DNA of 64,000 nt, taken from assembly GCA_013361095.1 (NCBI GenBank), contig JAATWA010000003.1, forward strand, positions 62,001 to 126,000. The letters run 5' to 3'. The stretch comes from Pseudanabaena biceps (GTDB lineage: Bacteria; Cyanobacteriota; Cyanobacteriia; Pseudanabaenales; Pseudanabaenaceae). Under the pieces are notes generated by a model. The model saw only the letters and a program-made list of their open reading frames with translations, did not search any database and was not told the DNA's origin. This document shows positions 42,834-51,785 of this stretch, in pieces. Position numbers and translations under genes: made by a program. Positions within the stretch are counted from its first letter, which is position 1. Every line of letters starts with the position of its first letter.

Positions 42834-45800
42834 ATGAGTAAAAAACTAAGCGATCGCCAGTGGAAAATCGGATATGGCAGTGATGAAGATAACTTAATCA
42901 CTGACTTCTATATTCCTGCCCTTGAATGCGCCCTGCAATACGATCGCAAAGCAGGATTTTTCAATAGCAGCATTCTCAGTCGCGTAGCTAGAGGCATTGG
43001 TGCATTACTGGAAAATCAAGGCAGAATGCGCCTAATCATGGGCTGTCAGTTCTCACCCGAAGACTTGCAAGCAGTTCAACAGAGTTACGCCTTGCGTGAT
43101 GCTTTGACTAGTCGCCTAGATACTGAACTCACCCCACCGAGCAACTTTGCCCAACTCAAGCATTTTGAAATCCTCAGTTGGTTAATTCAAAATGAATATC
43201 TTGACATTCGCATTGCTATACCACTCAAACCAAGCGGTCAACCTGACTCATCCGAAAAAGTTCTCGATCCTCAACATCTCTTTCACGAAAAGGTAGGTAT
43301 TATCTCTGACGCGAATGGGGATTGTCTTGCTTTTAATGGCTCTAACAATGAGTCAATCGGGGGCTGGCAAGCCAATCGTGAATCGTTTCACGTCTTCTTT
43401 TCATGGGATGGCGGTAGAGATTTACAAAGGGTACAACATGAAAGCGATCGCTTTGAACGTCTATGGAAAGATGAACTTCCCAATGTGCGAGTGTTTGAAA
43501 TTCCCACAGCCGTAAAACAAAAACTATTGCGCTATGCTCCAACCCAAAAGCCAGACTGGAATCGACAAGCTGAATTTGATGACCGTCCGATCGCACCAAA
43601 GCCAGAAATATTAAACCTGCCTACTGAAGAACCTACACCACCACCTCAAGTAGAAATCTATATCTCTCAAGAAGAACTACAAGCGGAACGCGCACAATTT
43701 ATTCAACTTGCCAATATTCATGACCATGAAGGTTGTTTAGACTTTTCCGTAAAATCAATTCCCGTCAAGCCTTGGGCGCACCAAATGAAAATCTTGCGCC
43801 GTATGGCAGCCGAGTTTCCGCGCAATGCCCTAATTGCCGATGAAGTTGGCTTAGGTAAAACCATTGAGACGGGTTTAGTATTGCGTTACTTGCTGCTGTC
43901 AAAAAAAGTAAAACGAGTATTAATCTTGGCTCCTGCCAGCGTTCAACCGCAATGGCAAGAAGAAATGCGGGAAAAATTTAATTTGCATTTCTGGTCGTAT
44001 GGCAAAAATGAACTTATCGATCCTTACAAACAATCAGTCACAGTTACGGGTAATCCTTGGAATCAGCAAAACCTAGTCCTTGCCTCTAGTCATTTGGTGC
44101 GCCGCAAAGAGCGAATGCAAGAGTTACTAAAGTCTGAACCTTGGGACTTAGTAGTATTGGACGAAGCACACCATGCAAGGCGGAAAAGCCCTCAAAATCG
44201 TAAGGATACTCCCAACTGTCTACTCGAATTAATGGCTCAACTTAGAGCGCATACCCTAGCTCTATTGCTTCTTTCAGCTACACCAATGCAGATCGACGCG
44301 GTGGAAATGTTTGACCTCATTAAATTGATTGGTTTAAAAGGTCATTGGGAATTTGCCGATGCTTTTTGTGATTATTTTGCGACCCTATCCGAACCCGCCG
44401 ACAAGCATAATCTCAACTTTTGGCAAACTATGTCTGTCGATTACTTTGCCAATGGCGGAAAACCTTGCAGTAAGATTCAGCAAGCTTTAGAGACTAGCGA
44501 TCGCCTGTTGTCATACCAAATCGAAGATATTTGGCAGACTGGTCAAAAGATAACTAATCCTCAAAAATATCTAGCTGACGATAATTTCATCAGTGAATCG
44601 AAAAAGTTCCTTGCAGCCAATACCCCGATTAAAGACCTGATGTTTCGCCATACCCGCGACACCTTACGCGAATATTACAAACGTGGCTTCTTAGATAAAT
44701 CTGTACCAACGCGAGAGGTATTTGATAATGCAATTACCCTAGAACCAGAACGGGAAGCCCATTTATATCGTGAAGTCAGCGATTATGTACGTCATTTTTA
44801 CCGTCTCGCTCAAAAGGAAAACCGTAAGGCACTAGGGTTTCTGATGACGCTGTATCGCAAGCGCTTGACCAGTTCTTTTTATGCGATCGAGAAATCTTTA
44901 CAACGGAGACTAGAGTATCTATTGACTCAACAAGGTAGCTTATTTGGAGAAGATGACCTTAGAGATCTTGACGATGCCGATGATGCGATTATCGAAGGCT
45001 TAGAGTCCTATATGGAGCCTATCGATCCTAAAGAAATTGAATATCTGCAAGACTTATTACAGCAATTTGACAACACTGGTGAAGATACCAAACGTTCTGA
45101 ATTTATTAAAAAACTACGTCAAGAATCCTTAGAGCGTGATAGTGCGATCATCTTTACGCAATACACCGACACGATGGACTATTTACGCGATACCTTGATA
45201 CAGCTATACGGCTCACAGGTTGCTTGTTATTCGGGGCGTGGTGGTGAACTTAATCGCGATGGCACATGGCAGATTGTCAAAAAAGAAGAAATCAAAAGGC
45301 GATTTCGTGATGGAGAAATCAAACTCTTACTTTGTACTGAGTCAGCCAGTGAAGGACTAAACTTACAAACCTGCGGCGTTCTATTTAACTACGATATGCC
45401 TTGGAATCCCATGCGAGTAGAGCAACGTATTGGCAGAATCGATCGCATCGGTCAAAAATTTGCAACGGTGAGAATCCACAACTTTTATTACGATGGCACG
45501 GTAGAAGCAAAGGTCTATCTCAAATTACGCGATCGCATCAAAGCATTTAAAAACGTTGTCGGAAATTTACAGCCCATACTTGCCCGCGTACCTACTTTTA
45601 TCGAAAAAGCGGTAATGAGTGCAGACCCACTCGAAGAAGATGTTTTACTATCTGAATTTTTTGAAGCTCCTGATGCTCCATCCATACAACTAGCACTTGA
45701 TGAAGCTGTGGCAATGGATGTCGAAGCCGATCTTGTCGAACTGCGTAAACCGATACCGAGATCGCCCTTTGATGCTGAAGCGATCGAGCAAATGTTTACG

Positions 45801-45998
45801 CGATCGTTGCTACTGCAAAAATCTGGAATCACCTTTGAAGATGCAGGAGACAAGGTTTGGACAATGCAATTACAGCAAAAGTCTTATCAGGTTACTTTCC
45901 ATCCTGATACCTTTGACGAGCATCCATCTTTGCGATTGATGACCTTTGGCGATCCATTATTTGAATCAATTCTATTCAAAACTTTGGAGGATAAATAA
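42834..45998 (+). CDS. PLD-SNF2 helicase of an Hma-like defence system
   Basis: 1054 residues. Residues 1-230: PLD-like domain (LECALQYDRKAGFFNSS, FHEKVGIISDANGDCLAFNG, HxK around 151), the DrmC/HepA-like phospholipase-D nuclease type. Residues 330-620: SNF2 helicase N-lobe with LIADEVGLGKTIETGLV (motif I), LVVLDEAHHARRKS (II) and LLLSATPMQ (III). Residues 760-900: C-lobe with IFTQYTDTMDYLRD, SEGLNLQ and QRIGRIDRIGQ (VI). Such enzymes may translocate and cut invading DNA. The gene starts 29 nt after higA-ImmA. Intact, length as in family. A 46-aa gene follows 3 nt later. Confidence 0.88.
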   Translation: MSKKLSDRQWKIGYGSDEDNLITDFYIPALECALQYDRKAGFFNSSILSRVARGIGALLENQGRMRLIMGCQFSPEDLQAVQQSYALRDALTSRLDTELTPPSNFAQLKHFEILSWLIQNEYLDIRIAIPLKPSGQPDSSEKVLDPQHLFHEKVGIISDANGDCLAFNGSNNESIGGWQANRESFHVFFSWDGGRDLQRVQHESDRFERLWKDELPNVRVFEIPTAVKQKLLRYAPTQKPDWNRQAEFDDRPIAPKPEILNLPTEEPTPPPQVEIYISQEELQAERAQFIQLANIHDHEGCLDFSVKSIPVKPWAHQMKILRRMAAEFPRNALIADEVGLGKTIETGLVLRYLLLSKKVKRVLILAPASVQPQWQEEMREKFNLHFWSYGKNELIDPYKQSVTVTGNPWNQQNLVLASSHLVRRKERMQELLKSEPWDLVVLDEAHHARRKSPQNRKDTPNCLLELMAQLRAHTLALLLLSATPMQIDAVEMFDLIKLIGLKGHWEFADAFCDYFATLSEPADKHNLNFWQTMSVDYFANGGKPCSKIQQALETSDRLLSYQIEDIWQTGQKITNPQKYLADDNFISESKKFLAANTPIKDLMFRHTRDTLREYYKRGFLDKSVPTREVFDNAITLEPEREAHLYREVSDYVRHFYRLAQKENRKALGFLMTLYRKRLTSSFYAIEKSLQRRLEYLLTQQGSLFGEDDLRDLDDADDAIIEGLESYMEPIDPKEIEYLQDLLQQFDNTGEDTKRSEFIKKLRQESLERDSAIIFTQYTDTMDYLRDTLIQLYGSQVACYSGRGGELNRDGTWQIVKKEEIKRRFRDGEIKLLLCTESASEGLNLQTCGVLFNYDMPWNPMRVEQRIGRIDRIGQKFATVRIHNFYYDGTVEAKVYLKLRDRIKAFKNVVGNLQPILARVPTFIEKAVMSADPLEEDVLLSEFFEAPDAPSIQLALDEAVAMDVEADLVELRKPIPRSPFDAEAIEQMFTRSLLLQKSGITFEDAGDKVWTMQLQQKSYQVTFHPDTFDEHPSLRLMTFGDPLFESILFKTLEDK

Positions 45999-46000
45999 CC

Positions 46001-46141
46001 ATGACTCAACTATCCAAACCACAACGAGATCGCGTTCTAGCCCAACACTACGGATTCACAGATGAAGAGCTAGATTTCATCATCAACTATGACATCAAGT
46101 ACCGTATGGGTAAAGATGATGGAGGAGATAATGACTCTTAA
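46001..46141 (+). CDS. 46-aa protein matching the C-terminal tail of Eco57I-type methylases
   Basis: ATG 46001, TAA 46139-46141, with a GGAGG site 11 nt upstream. The sequence TDEELDFIINYDIKYRMG is nearly identical to the end of many large Eco57I-like restriction-modification methylases of cyanobacteria (from memory), but here it stands alone. It has a proper start codon, SD and stop, and begins 3 nt after the helicase stop. It could be a remnant of a lost methylase or a functional small module that docks to a methylase partner. Very acidic/asparagine-rich tail (DDGGDNDS). Confidence 0.6.
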   Translation: MTQLSKPQRDRVLAQHYGFTDEELDFIINYDIKYRMGKDDGGDNDS

Positions 46142-46224
46142 AATATTTTAGACATTGTCATGTTTAACTGGTTTGTTATGAGTGGTTTAAGCCAAATATT
46201 TATTAAAAAACAGGAGTCTTTACT

Positions 46225-48042
46225 ATGTCTACATTTGATTCGACAAAAACAAGCTTAAGAGATTTACTAAAAGATATCTCTTTAGGCAAAATTCAATTAC
46301 CAGATTTTCAGCGAGGATGGGTTTGGGATGACGATCATATCAAATCTTTGTTGGTAAGTATTGCACGTTCATTTCCAGTTGGAGCAATTATGCTGTTAGA
46401 AGCAGGAGGTGATGCAAAGTTTAAAGAGCGTCCCATTGAAGGTGTTCAACTGGCAATTCCTAGTAGAGCGGAAAAGCTAATTCTTGATGGGCAACAACGA
46501 CTTACTTCACTAACACAAGTTCTTATGTGTAAAGAACCTGTTCAAACCTACGACCACAAGAAAAAGATCCTGAAGCAGTATTACTACATCGATATTGAAA
46601 GGGCATTATTGGGAGAGGAGAATTATGAAGATGCAATTATCAGTATTAGTAGCGATCGCATTCTTTATAAAAATTTTGGACGGGACATTGAACTTGATTT
46701 GAGTACAGAGGAAAAGGAATTTGAAAATTTTTATTTCCCTTGCAATCAAATTCTCGATTTTAGTAGATGGGAATTAGGTTTAATTAATTATGACGCTAGT
46801 AAATTCCTACGCTACATGACATTTCGAGATCAGGTGATCATGAAATTTCATGGATACTATCTCCCAATCATTGAACTCAAAAATTCAAACAAGAAAGAAG
46901 CCGTTTGCCTTGTTTTTGAGAAAGTCAATACAGGTGGAGAACCTTTAACTGTTTTTGAGCTTATGACTGCTACTTATGCAGCCGAGAATGTCAATTTGCG
47001 AGATGAATGGTTTGGTAATGCCCAAGAAGGAATTAAGGGTATTCAAAAGTGTTTAAAAGAGCAAAGTTCGTTACTTGAGATTCAACCTACTGAATTTCTT
47101 CAAGGGCTAACATTACTAAATACTTGGGAAAACCGACAAGAAGATATAAACGCTGGTAGAACTGGCAGACAAATTAGAGGTGTTACAGCCAAGCGGGAAG
47201 CAGTTTTAAACCTACCACTTAGTGCTTACCTCAAATGGAAAGATAAACTTCAAGATGGCTATTTGAAAGCAGCTAAGTTTTTAAACCAAGAATCATTCTT
47301 CTCTTCAAGAGATCTACCCTATCGAACACAAATCGTTCCGTTAGCCGCAATAATGTCAATTTTAGGCAATCGCTTTCTAGAACCCAAGACTTACGATAAG
47401 ATTGCTCGCTGGTTATGGTGCGGTATCCTTGGCGAATTATACGGTGGATCGGTCGAAACAAGAATGGCTCTGGATATTCAGGAGCTTATCGACTGGATTA
47501 ATGGTATTGACGAGGAACCATCAACTATTCGTGATGCCAACTTTCAGCCTGTACGATTGGGTACGCTACGATCTCGCAATAGTGCAGCATATAAAGGAAT
47601 TAATGTTTTGATTCAGCGAGAGGGTGCTAAAGACTTTTTCTGGAAAATAGCTATCAAAGATATTGATAAAAATGAAATCGATATCCATCACATTTTTCCG
47701 AAGCGTTGGTGTGAAGATCAAGGCATTACAACATCTCGGTATAACTCTATTCTCAACAAAACGCCTATATCGTATAAAGCTAACCGTATGATTGGCGGTA
47801 TTGCACCGAGTAGATATTTATCAAGACTACAAAATCATGATGGAGTTGGACTTGACGATGCTGGCATGAATGAAATTCTTGAAAAGCATTGCATTGACTC
47901 AAGTGCGCTTAGAGCAGATGACTTTGAGAGTTTTATAAAATTGAGGGAAGGTTTGATACTTAAAAAGATTGCATCGGTAATGGGAAAACCAGTACTGAAG
48001 GCAGATGATTCAATGTTTAGCGATGAAGACTCTGATATCTAG
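46225..48042 (+). CDS. DUF262/HNH protein, GmrSD-like restriction nuclease
   Basis: 605 residues. The N-terminal DUF262 part has LPDFQRGWVWDDDHIKSLL and KLILDGQQRLTSLTQV (the DGQQR nucleotide-binding motif, around residues 89-94). Residues 230-245 read FEKVNTGGEPLTVFELM. The C-terminal third has EIDIHHIFPKRWCED, an HNH-like DUF1524 motif (around residue 485). This resembles the fused GmrSD type IV restriction enzymes that cut modified DNA using NTPs. It has an ATG at 46225 with AGGAGT. It lies at the right end of the defence island, complementary to the Hma genes. Confidence 0.8.
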   Translation: MSTFDSTKTSLRDLLKDISLGKIQLPDFQRGWVWDDDHIKSLLVSIARSFPVGAIMLLEAGGDAKFKERPIEGVQLAIPSRAEKLILDGQQRLTSLTQVLMCKEPVQTYDHKKKILKQYYYIDIERALLGEENYEDAIISISSDRILYKNFGRDIELDLSTEEKEFENFYFPCNQILDFSRWELGLINYDASKFLRYMTFRDQVIMKFHGYYLPIIELKNSNKKEAVCLVFEKVNTGGEPLTVFELMTATYAAENVNLRDEWFGNAQEGIKGIQKCLKEQSSLLEIQPTEFLQGLTLLNTWENRQEDINAGRTGRQIRGVTAKREAVLNLPLSAYLKWKDKLQDGYLKAAKFLNQESFFSSRDLPYRTQIVPLAAIMSILGNRFLEPKTYDKIARWLWCGILGELYGGSVETRMALDIQELIDWINGIDEEPSTIRDANFQPVRLGTLRSRNSAAYKGINVLIQREGAKDFFWKIAIKDIDKNEIDIHHIFPKRWCEDQGITTSRYNSILNKTPISYKANRMIGGIAPSRYLSRLQNHDGVGLDDAGMNEILEKHCIDSSALRADDFESFIKLREGLILKKIASVMGKPVLKADDSMFSDEDSDI

Positions 48043-48054
48043 TAGAAAAAACCC

Positions 48055-48378
48055 ATGACACAACCACCCCTGCCCCAACCCCAAAGCGATCGCACCCCAA
48101 TCACCTTTGAGCAATACGAAGCTTACACACCCGAAAAACTAGAGCTATGGGACGGATTCTATGACTACGGCGACCCAGATGATTTCAAAGGCTTTTACCT
48201 TGCCATACTCACGAATATGGGACTACGCGCCGCCGTTAGCCATGTCCCTATCGCCCAGTGGTTAGCCACCATCCAAGAGGTAGCTTTGCAAAATCCCAAG
48301 CTTGACGATGCTTTGCGCGATCGCTTAGTTCGAGGTATAGCTGAGTTGAATGTAGTGGCTGAGTGTTTGGAGAAGTAG
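48055..48378 (+). CDS. Conserved cyanobacterial small protein
   Basis: 107 residues, 12 nt after the DUF262 gene. Pattern TFEQYEAYTPEKLELWDGFY, then DYGDPDDFKGFYLAILTNMG and VSHVPIAQWLATI. I recall such proteins as common hypothetical ORFs in cyanobacteria near restriction or toxin loci, without a known function. N-terminal ten residues are proline/serine-rich. It may be co-transcribed with its neighbours; codon use is normal. Confidence 0.55.
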   Translation: MTQPPLPQPQSDRTPITFEQYEAYTPEKLELWDGFYDYGDPDDFKGFYLAILTNMGLRAAVSHVPIAQWLATIQEVALQNPKLDDALRDRLVRGIAELNVVAECLEK

Positions 48379-48381
48379 ATA

Positions 48382-48654
48382 ATGAGAACAGTATATTTTG
48401 CAGACGGATTGCTGTACCAAGGGCAGGGTGGACGCGGAGATATTGAGTGTGAAGTTCGTGCAGGAGATATCTGCATAGTAGAGCCTTATAACCCAAAAAA
48501 CAAAGCTAATGGTCATCGTGGGCGAGTATGTAAGTTCACAGGGAAGAGTAAAAGGGTTAGAGATTTCCCGAAAGCCCATGTTGAATTTCAAGATGAGAAA
48601 GGTGGACATGGATATATCGATCCTTCTTACTTAAAGCCATATGTAGAAACGTAA
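48382..48654 (+). CDS. Small SH3/KOW-like hypothetical protein
   Basis: 90 residues with a start three nt after the previous stop. Beta-strand-rich: VRAGDICIVEPYNPKNKANG, HRGRVCKFTGK, HVEFQDEKGGHGYIDPSYLK. The pattern of short strands, Gly turns and basic residues is like a KOW/SH3 or Tudor-type barrel that binds nucleic acid or peptides; this is only fold guessing. No known family recalled. Confidence 0.5.
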   Translation: MRTVYFADGLLYQGQGGRGDIECEVRAGDICIVEPYNPKNKANGHRGRVCKFTGKSKRVRDFPKAHVEFQDEKGGHGYIDPSYLKPYVET

Positions 48655-48719
48655 TCCTAATTACTCGCCGCGATCTCGCTAAACGAAACATCGTCACCAC
48701 CGCACCCCAAAGAAAAACT

Positions 48720-49364
48720 ATGAATATTCAATATCTAAAGACATTAATTGAGAAAACGGTAAAGCAACCTTGGCTACATATAGAGGTAAATCCAACTGCA
48801 CAAAACTTATCAATTCTGATCAACCATCCCGATGATGGCGTAGAAGTTGACTATAAAAGTCTGATGAAGCAAATTATTGATGCCATTGTTGCTAAGGAGT
48901 TAGATGACATTCTAGGCATTGATGTGATCAAGTTCTATGGTCGTGTTATTGGCAAAACAAAGGTTGAATGGGGAGAGACTTATAGCTTGACACAAAGCAA
49001 ATTGCTGATAAATTCACAGCAGGGTCAAGATATTCCTCTAACCCAGAGTCAATCTCCTACTTCAGTGCAAAGTCAAGAATTGTTGATAGAGGCAATTTCC
49101 CAAGTTCCATTATCTGTATGGCTGACTATATTTGCTGAATCAGCACGGTTAAGCCTTAATCTAGATGACCTTCATCCATCTATTAAGACTTTAAGCGATC
49201 GCTTGGAGAGAGAATTGCTTGAATTGGAGTCAATAGTAAATGAGTTAGAAGATGGTTATGATTACGGCGACGAAGGAACTATCTCAGATAGAGATTACAT
49301 TGACATGATAGGAATCGGAGATTGCAATCTTGGTGGATGGGTTCCTGGTGATGATGACGACTAA
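48720..49364 (+). CDS. Hypothetical 214-aa protein
   Basis: First 75 residues (IQYLKTLIEKTVKQPWLHIE, NPTAQNLSILINHPDDGVEV, DDILGIDVIKFYGRVIGK) form an alpha/beta domain found in many cyanobacterial small proteins (recalled); the middle is Gln/Ser-rich and linker-like; the end is very acidic (GDCNLGGWVPGDDDD). No catalytic motif. ATG 48720. Confidence 0.5.
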   Translation: MNIQYLKTLIEKTVKQPWLHIEVNPTAQNLSILINHPDDGVEVDYKSLMKQIIDAIVAKELDDILGIDVIKFYGRVIGKTKVEWGETYSLTQSKLLINSQQGQDIPLTQSQSPTSVQSQELLIEAISQVPLSVWLTIFAESARLSLNLDDLHPSIKTLSDRLERELLELESIVNELEDGYDYGDEGTISDRDYIDMIGIGDCNLGGWVPGDDDD

Positions 49365-49385
49365 GTAAACAAAAGAAAATAACCC

Positions 49386-50114
49386 ATGCCCTCACTCATC
49401 CCCTCACTAAATAGTTGCGTCGCCAGAATGACATCAGGCGAAAAGCGCTTTGCGGTGAGATTGGAGCAGAAACTAGATGATGGTTATCTGGTCTGGTATG
49501 ACGTCCCGATCGGGAAAAAGCAACTGCACCCCGATTTCATTGTCTTGCACCCGTTGCGCGGCTTATTAGTCCTTGAGGTCAAAGACTGGAAAATTGACAC
49601 GATCAAAAATGTCACTAGAGCCAACTGGACGATCGCCGATCGTAATACGAACGAACCTAAGCAAGTAAAAAATCCCCTAGAACAAGCCCGAAACTATGTC
49701 CTTCATGCTGCAAAGCTCTTAGAACGTGATTCCGATCTAGTCCATGCGATCGCTAGAGACTACGCTGGCAAATGTATAGTCCCCTATGGCTATAGTGTGG
49801 TATTTACCAATATCACAAGGGCAGTCTTTGATAAACAAGGCTTAGGTGAAGTCATAGAGTCAAATTTGGTAATCTGCAAAGATGAAATGCTTGAGGGTAT
49901 TGATAAAGAGGAGTTTAGACAACGATTGCGGGACATGTTTCCGTACCAATTCGATACCCCCCTTTCACAACAACAAATTAACTGCATCTGTTGGAATATT
50001 TTTCCAAATTTAGATAATCACTTAAATGCAGGGCTATTTCATTCTAATATGCGACATTTTATGTATTCAGGAGAATACGTCATTTCAGATTTTAGAAATC
50101 ATAAAATTCAATGA
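49386..50114 (+). pseudogene. NERD-domain protein, C-terminally truncated
   Basis: 242 residues. Residues 18-75 show the NERD nuclease core (EKRFAVRLEQKLDDGYLVWY, DFIVLHPLRGLLVLEVKDWK with D-x(n)-E-x-K of the PD-(D/E)XK fold). The rest (YGYSVVFTNITRAVF, then PLSQQQINCICWNIFP) corresponds to the region before the helicase of NERD-UvrD fusion proteins. In such proteins a helicase Walker motif follows; here after about residue 210 the sequence is unrelated and stops at 50114. The helicase half has been lost. The NERD part may still fold. Confidence 0.6.
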
Positions 50115-50173
50115 CTGAAACAACCTAAATTCATTACCCAAATGCAGAATGACATAGCCCTGACTTAAATGAC

Positions 50174-50701
50174 ATGATCGACAGTTTATCTAGCGATAGT
50201 TCTATTTCAGAGAAGATTTTTCTTAATAGCAGTATAGATAAGATCCTCAGAAAATACGCTTATATCGATCTTGAAGTAGATCTGAAAGAAGAAATTCATC
50301 GAATAGGTTCAGCATCTTTAATTTTGGAGCAAGACTTTAAAGTAATTGAATCTACTCAAACAAGCTTAGAGTCTTTACGCGACCAAGGCTTACATATTTG
50401 TGGGCATAATTTTCGTCGCTTTGATTATAAATATCTAATTACTCGGTTTCCAACGCTCGATCCTTGGGTAATTATCGACACGTTAGAGCTATCGATCATC
50501 GCATTTCCCTTAGAGCGATCGCTCCATTTCTACACCACTGTTTTATCATGCCAAAAAATCTCTGACATTGAGATCGCAGGGCTTGAATTTGATCAATTGT
50601 ATAGATTACCCAATGTTCGGCTGCGGGTAGTGAAACTGAAGTTGGGCGATGAGATGATCGAGCTAATCGAATTGGGAGCATCTCAGTTTGGCACTGAGTA
50701 A
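50174..50701 (+). pseudogene. Chimeric ORF: DEDD exonuclease fragment joined to a glyoxalase (VOC) fragment
   Basis: 175 codons. Residues 28-112 are a DEDD exonuclease: YAYIDLEVD (DxE), CGHNFRRFDYKYLI and VIIDTLELSIIAFP. Residues 113-168 match the start of a VOC/glyoxalase protein: ERSLHFYTTVLSCQKISDIE, then VRLRVVKLKLGDEMIELIEL. The two families are not normally joined. The join lies near base 50505, at a likely short shared FPLE-type segment. The exonuclease lacks its last catalytic Asp, and the VOC half lacks its C-terminus, running into an ISKra4 remnant. Product is presumably inactive. Confidence 0.65.
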
Positions 50702-51168
50702 TTATACTTAGAAGAATCAAGGAGACCATTGAGATAAGCACAGCGATGTTTCAAAACTTGAGGGACATTTTTTTGATTCCATTGAGCACCAGAAATCTTA
50801 ATACGCCGCCCAATTTGCTTAATCGAAGATTCGACTGAGCCAGAGCCAATCGTCAGACCTAGTAGATGGAAGTAACTATATTCAGGAATTCGCAGACAAT
50901 GTTTGCGTAAATAGCCTACAAAATTCACGGCTCGTTTAAATTTGCAACCCTCAAATAGTGCTATAGCCGATTCAACATCACCATCCCAGAGAAATTGTTC
51001 GGCATTTTCTAGTCGGCGTATGGAACCACCAACGTCATGCAAATGCTCGACCAGATGATACCAATCAAGGATTTCAAAGCGTTGCTCTGCGGGGGCAATT
51101 TGTGAGAACAAATTCCAAATACCGTCATGTCCATCCCCCAGACAAGAGACAATCTTTCTTAATTCTAT
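50683..51168 (-). pseudogene. ISKra4-family transposase remnant
   Basis: In-frame coding from about 51168 (SCLGDGHDGIWNLFSQIAPA) to the stop at 50683. The C-terminal part has the ISKra4 signature GLTIGSGSVESSIKQIGRRI and KISGAQWNQKNVPQVLKHR. The N-terminal half of the transposase and any terminal repeats are missing; upstream of 51168 the frame is lost. It overlaps the tail of the chimeric ORF, so insertion or decay here followed truncation of the glyoxalase gene. Confidence 0.75.
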
Positions 51169-51256
51169 CTATTGTATCCCTTAATGCTTCAATAGGTTGT
51201 AAGCTCAATCATAATGTTTAATAATCAAATAATCTCAAACTGTATGAAACAAGAAC

Positions 51257-51721
51257 GTGCCTTCTTACCATCATAAAAAAACACCTGCGTCAAACGCTTT
51301 AACCGATCTAGTTCGTACCGTAATTCGGATGAACGCAACGGTACAAAAATCTGGAACACATCTAACGCAAGGCATGGGATTAACTAATGCTCGGTGGCAA
51401 ACATTAACTGAATTGTTCGCACTTGAAAAGCGGGTCACAGTAAGCGAGTTGGCACGGCATATGGGCTTGACACGGCAAGCCGTACAACGACTCGCTGATG
51501 ACATGGTAAGGGACAATTTAGTTGAATTTGCTGAAAATATCGGTGATGCTCGAGCAATGCACTTGCTGCTCACAGAAGCTGGTAAAGCAATATATTACGA
51601 AGCGTTGGAACGCGAATGGCAGTGGACAAATGCGATCGCCGAAGAGTTTAGCGCGGAACAAATTACTAGTGCTGTTGCACTTTTGGAAGCCATCACACAG
51701 AAGATGCAAACAAATAATTGA
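51257..51721 (+). CDS. MarR-family transcriptional regulator
   Basis: 154 residues with GTG start at 51257 (an ATG at residue 29 is possible but would remove helix 1). Winged helix: RWQTLTELFALEKRVTVSEL, RHMGLTRQAVQRLADDMVRD, then wing NIGDARAMHLLLTEAGKAIY. Such repressors respond to small aromatic ligands and control oxidation enzymes. The P450 gene starts 64 nt downstream in the same direction, with a dyad between them. It likely regulates the P450 and itself. Intact and of normal length. Confidence 0.85.
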   Translation: MPSYHHKKTPASNALTDLVRTVIRMNATVQKSGTHLTQGMGLTNARWQTLTELFALEKRVTVSELARHMGLTRQAVQRLADDMVRDNLVEFAENIGDARAMHLLLTEAGKAIYYEALEREWQWTNAIAEEFSAEQITSAVALLEAITQKMQTNN

Positions 51722-51735
51722 CAACATACTGTCAA
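51718..51735. promoter_or_regulatory. Candidate MarR operator before the P450 gene
   Basis: TTGACA (51718-51723) and its exact complement TGTCAA (51730-51735) with a 6-nt spacer, just upstream of the P450 gene and overlapping the end of the MarR gene. TTGACA may double as a -35 element. A palindrome here fits repression by the neighbouring MarR protein. Confidence 0.4.
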
Positions 51736-51785
51736 TATAGTAGCGTTGATGTTGTCATTGCATTTCGTAATAAACGATCGACCTT

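Noticed and set aside
31752-45998. DISARM assignment
   Set aside because: A methylase and a PLD-type helicase are present, but no DUF1998 protein or DrmA-type helicase is seen, and the DUF499/DUF1156 pair points to the Hma-like group.
31752-48042. BREX assignment
   Set aside because: No PglZ phosphatase, BrxC-like ATPase or Lon-like gene; the 46-aa methylase tail alone is not enough.
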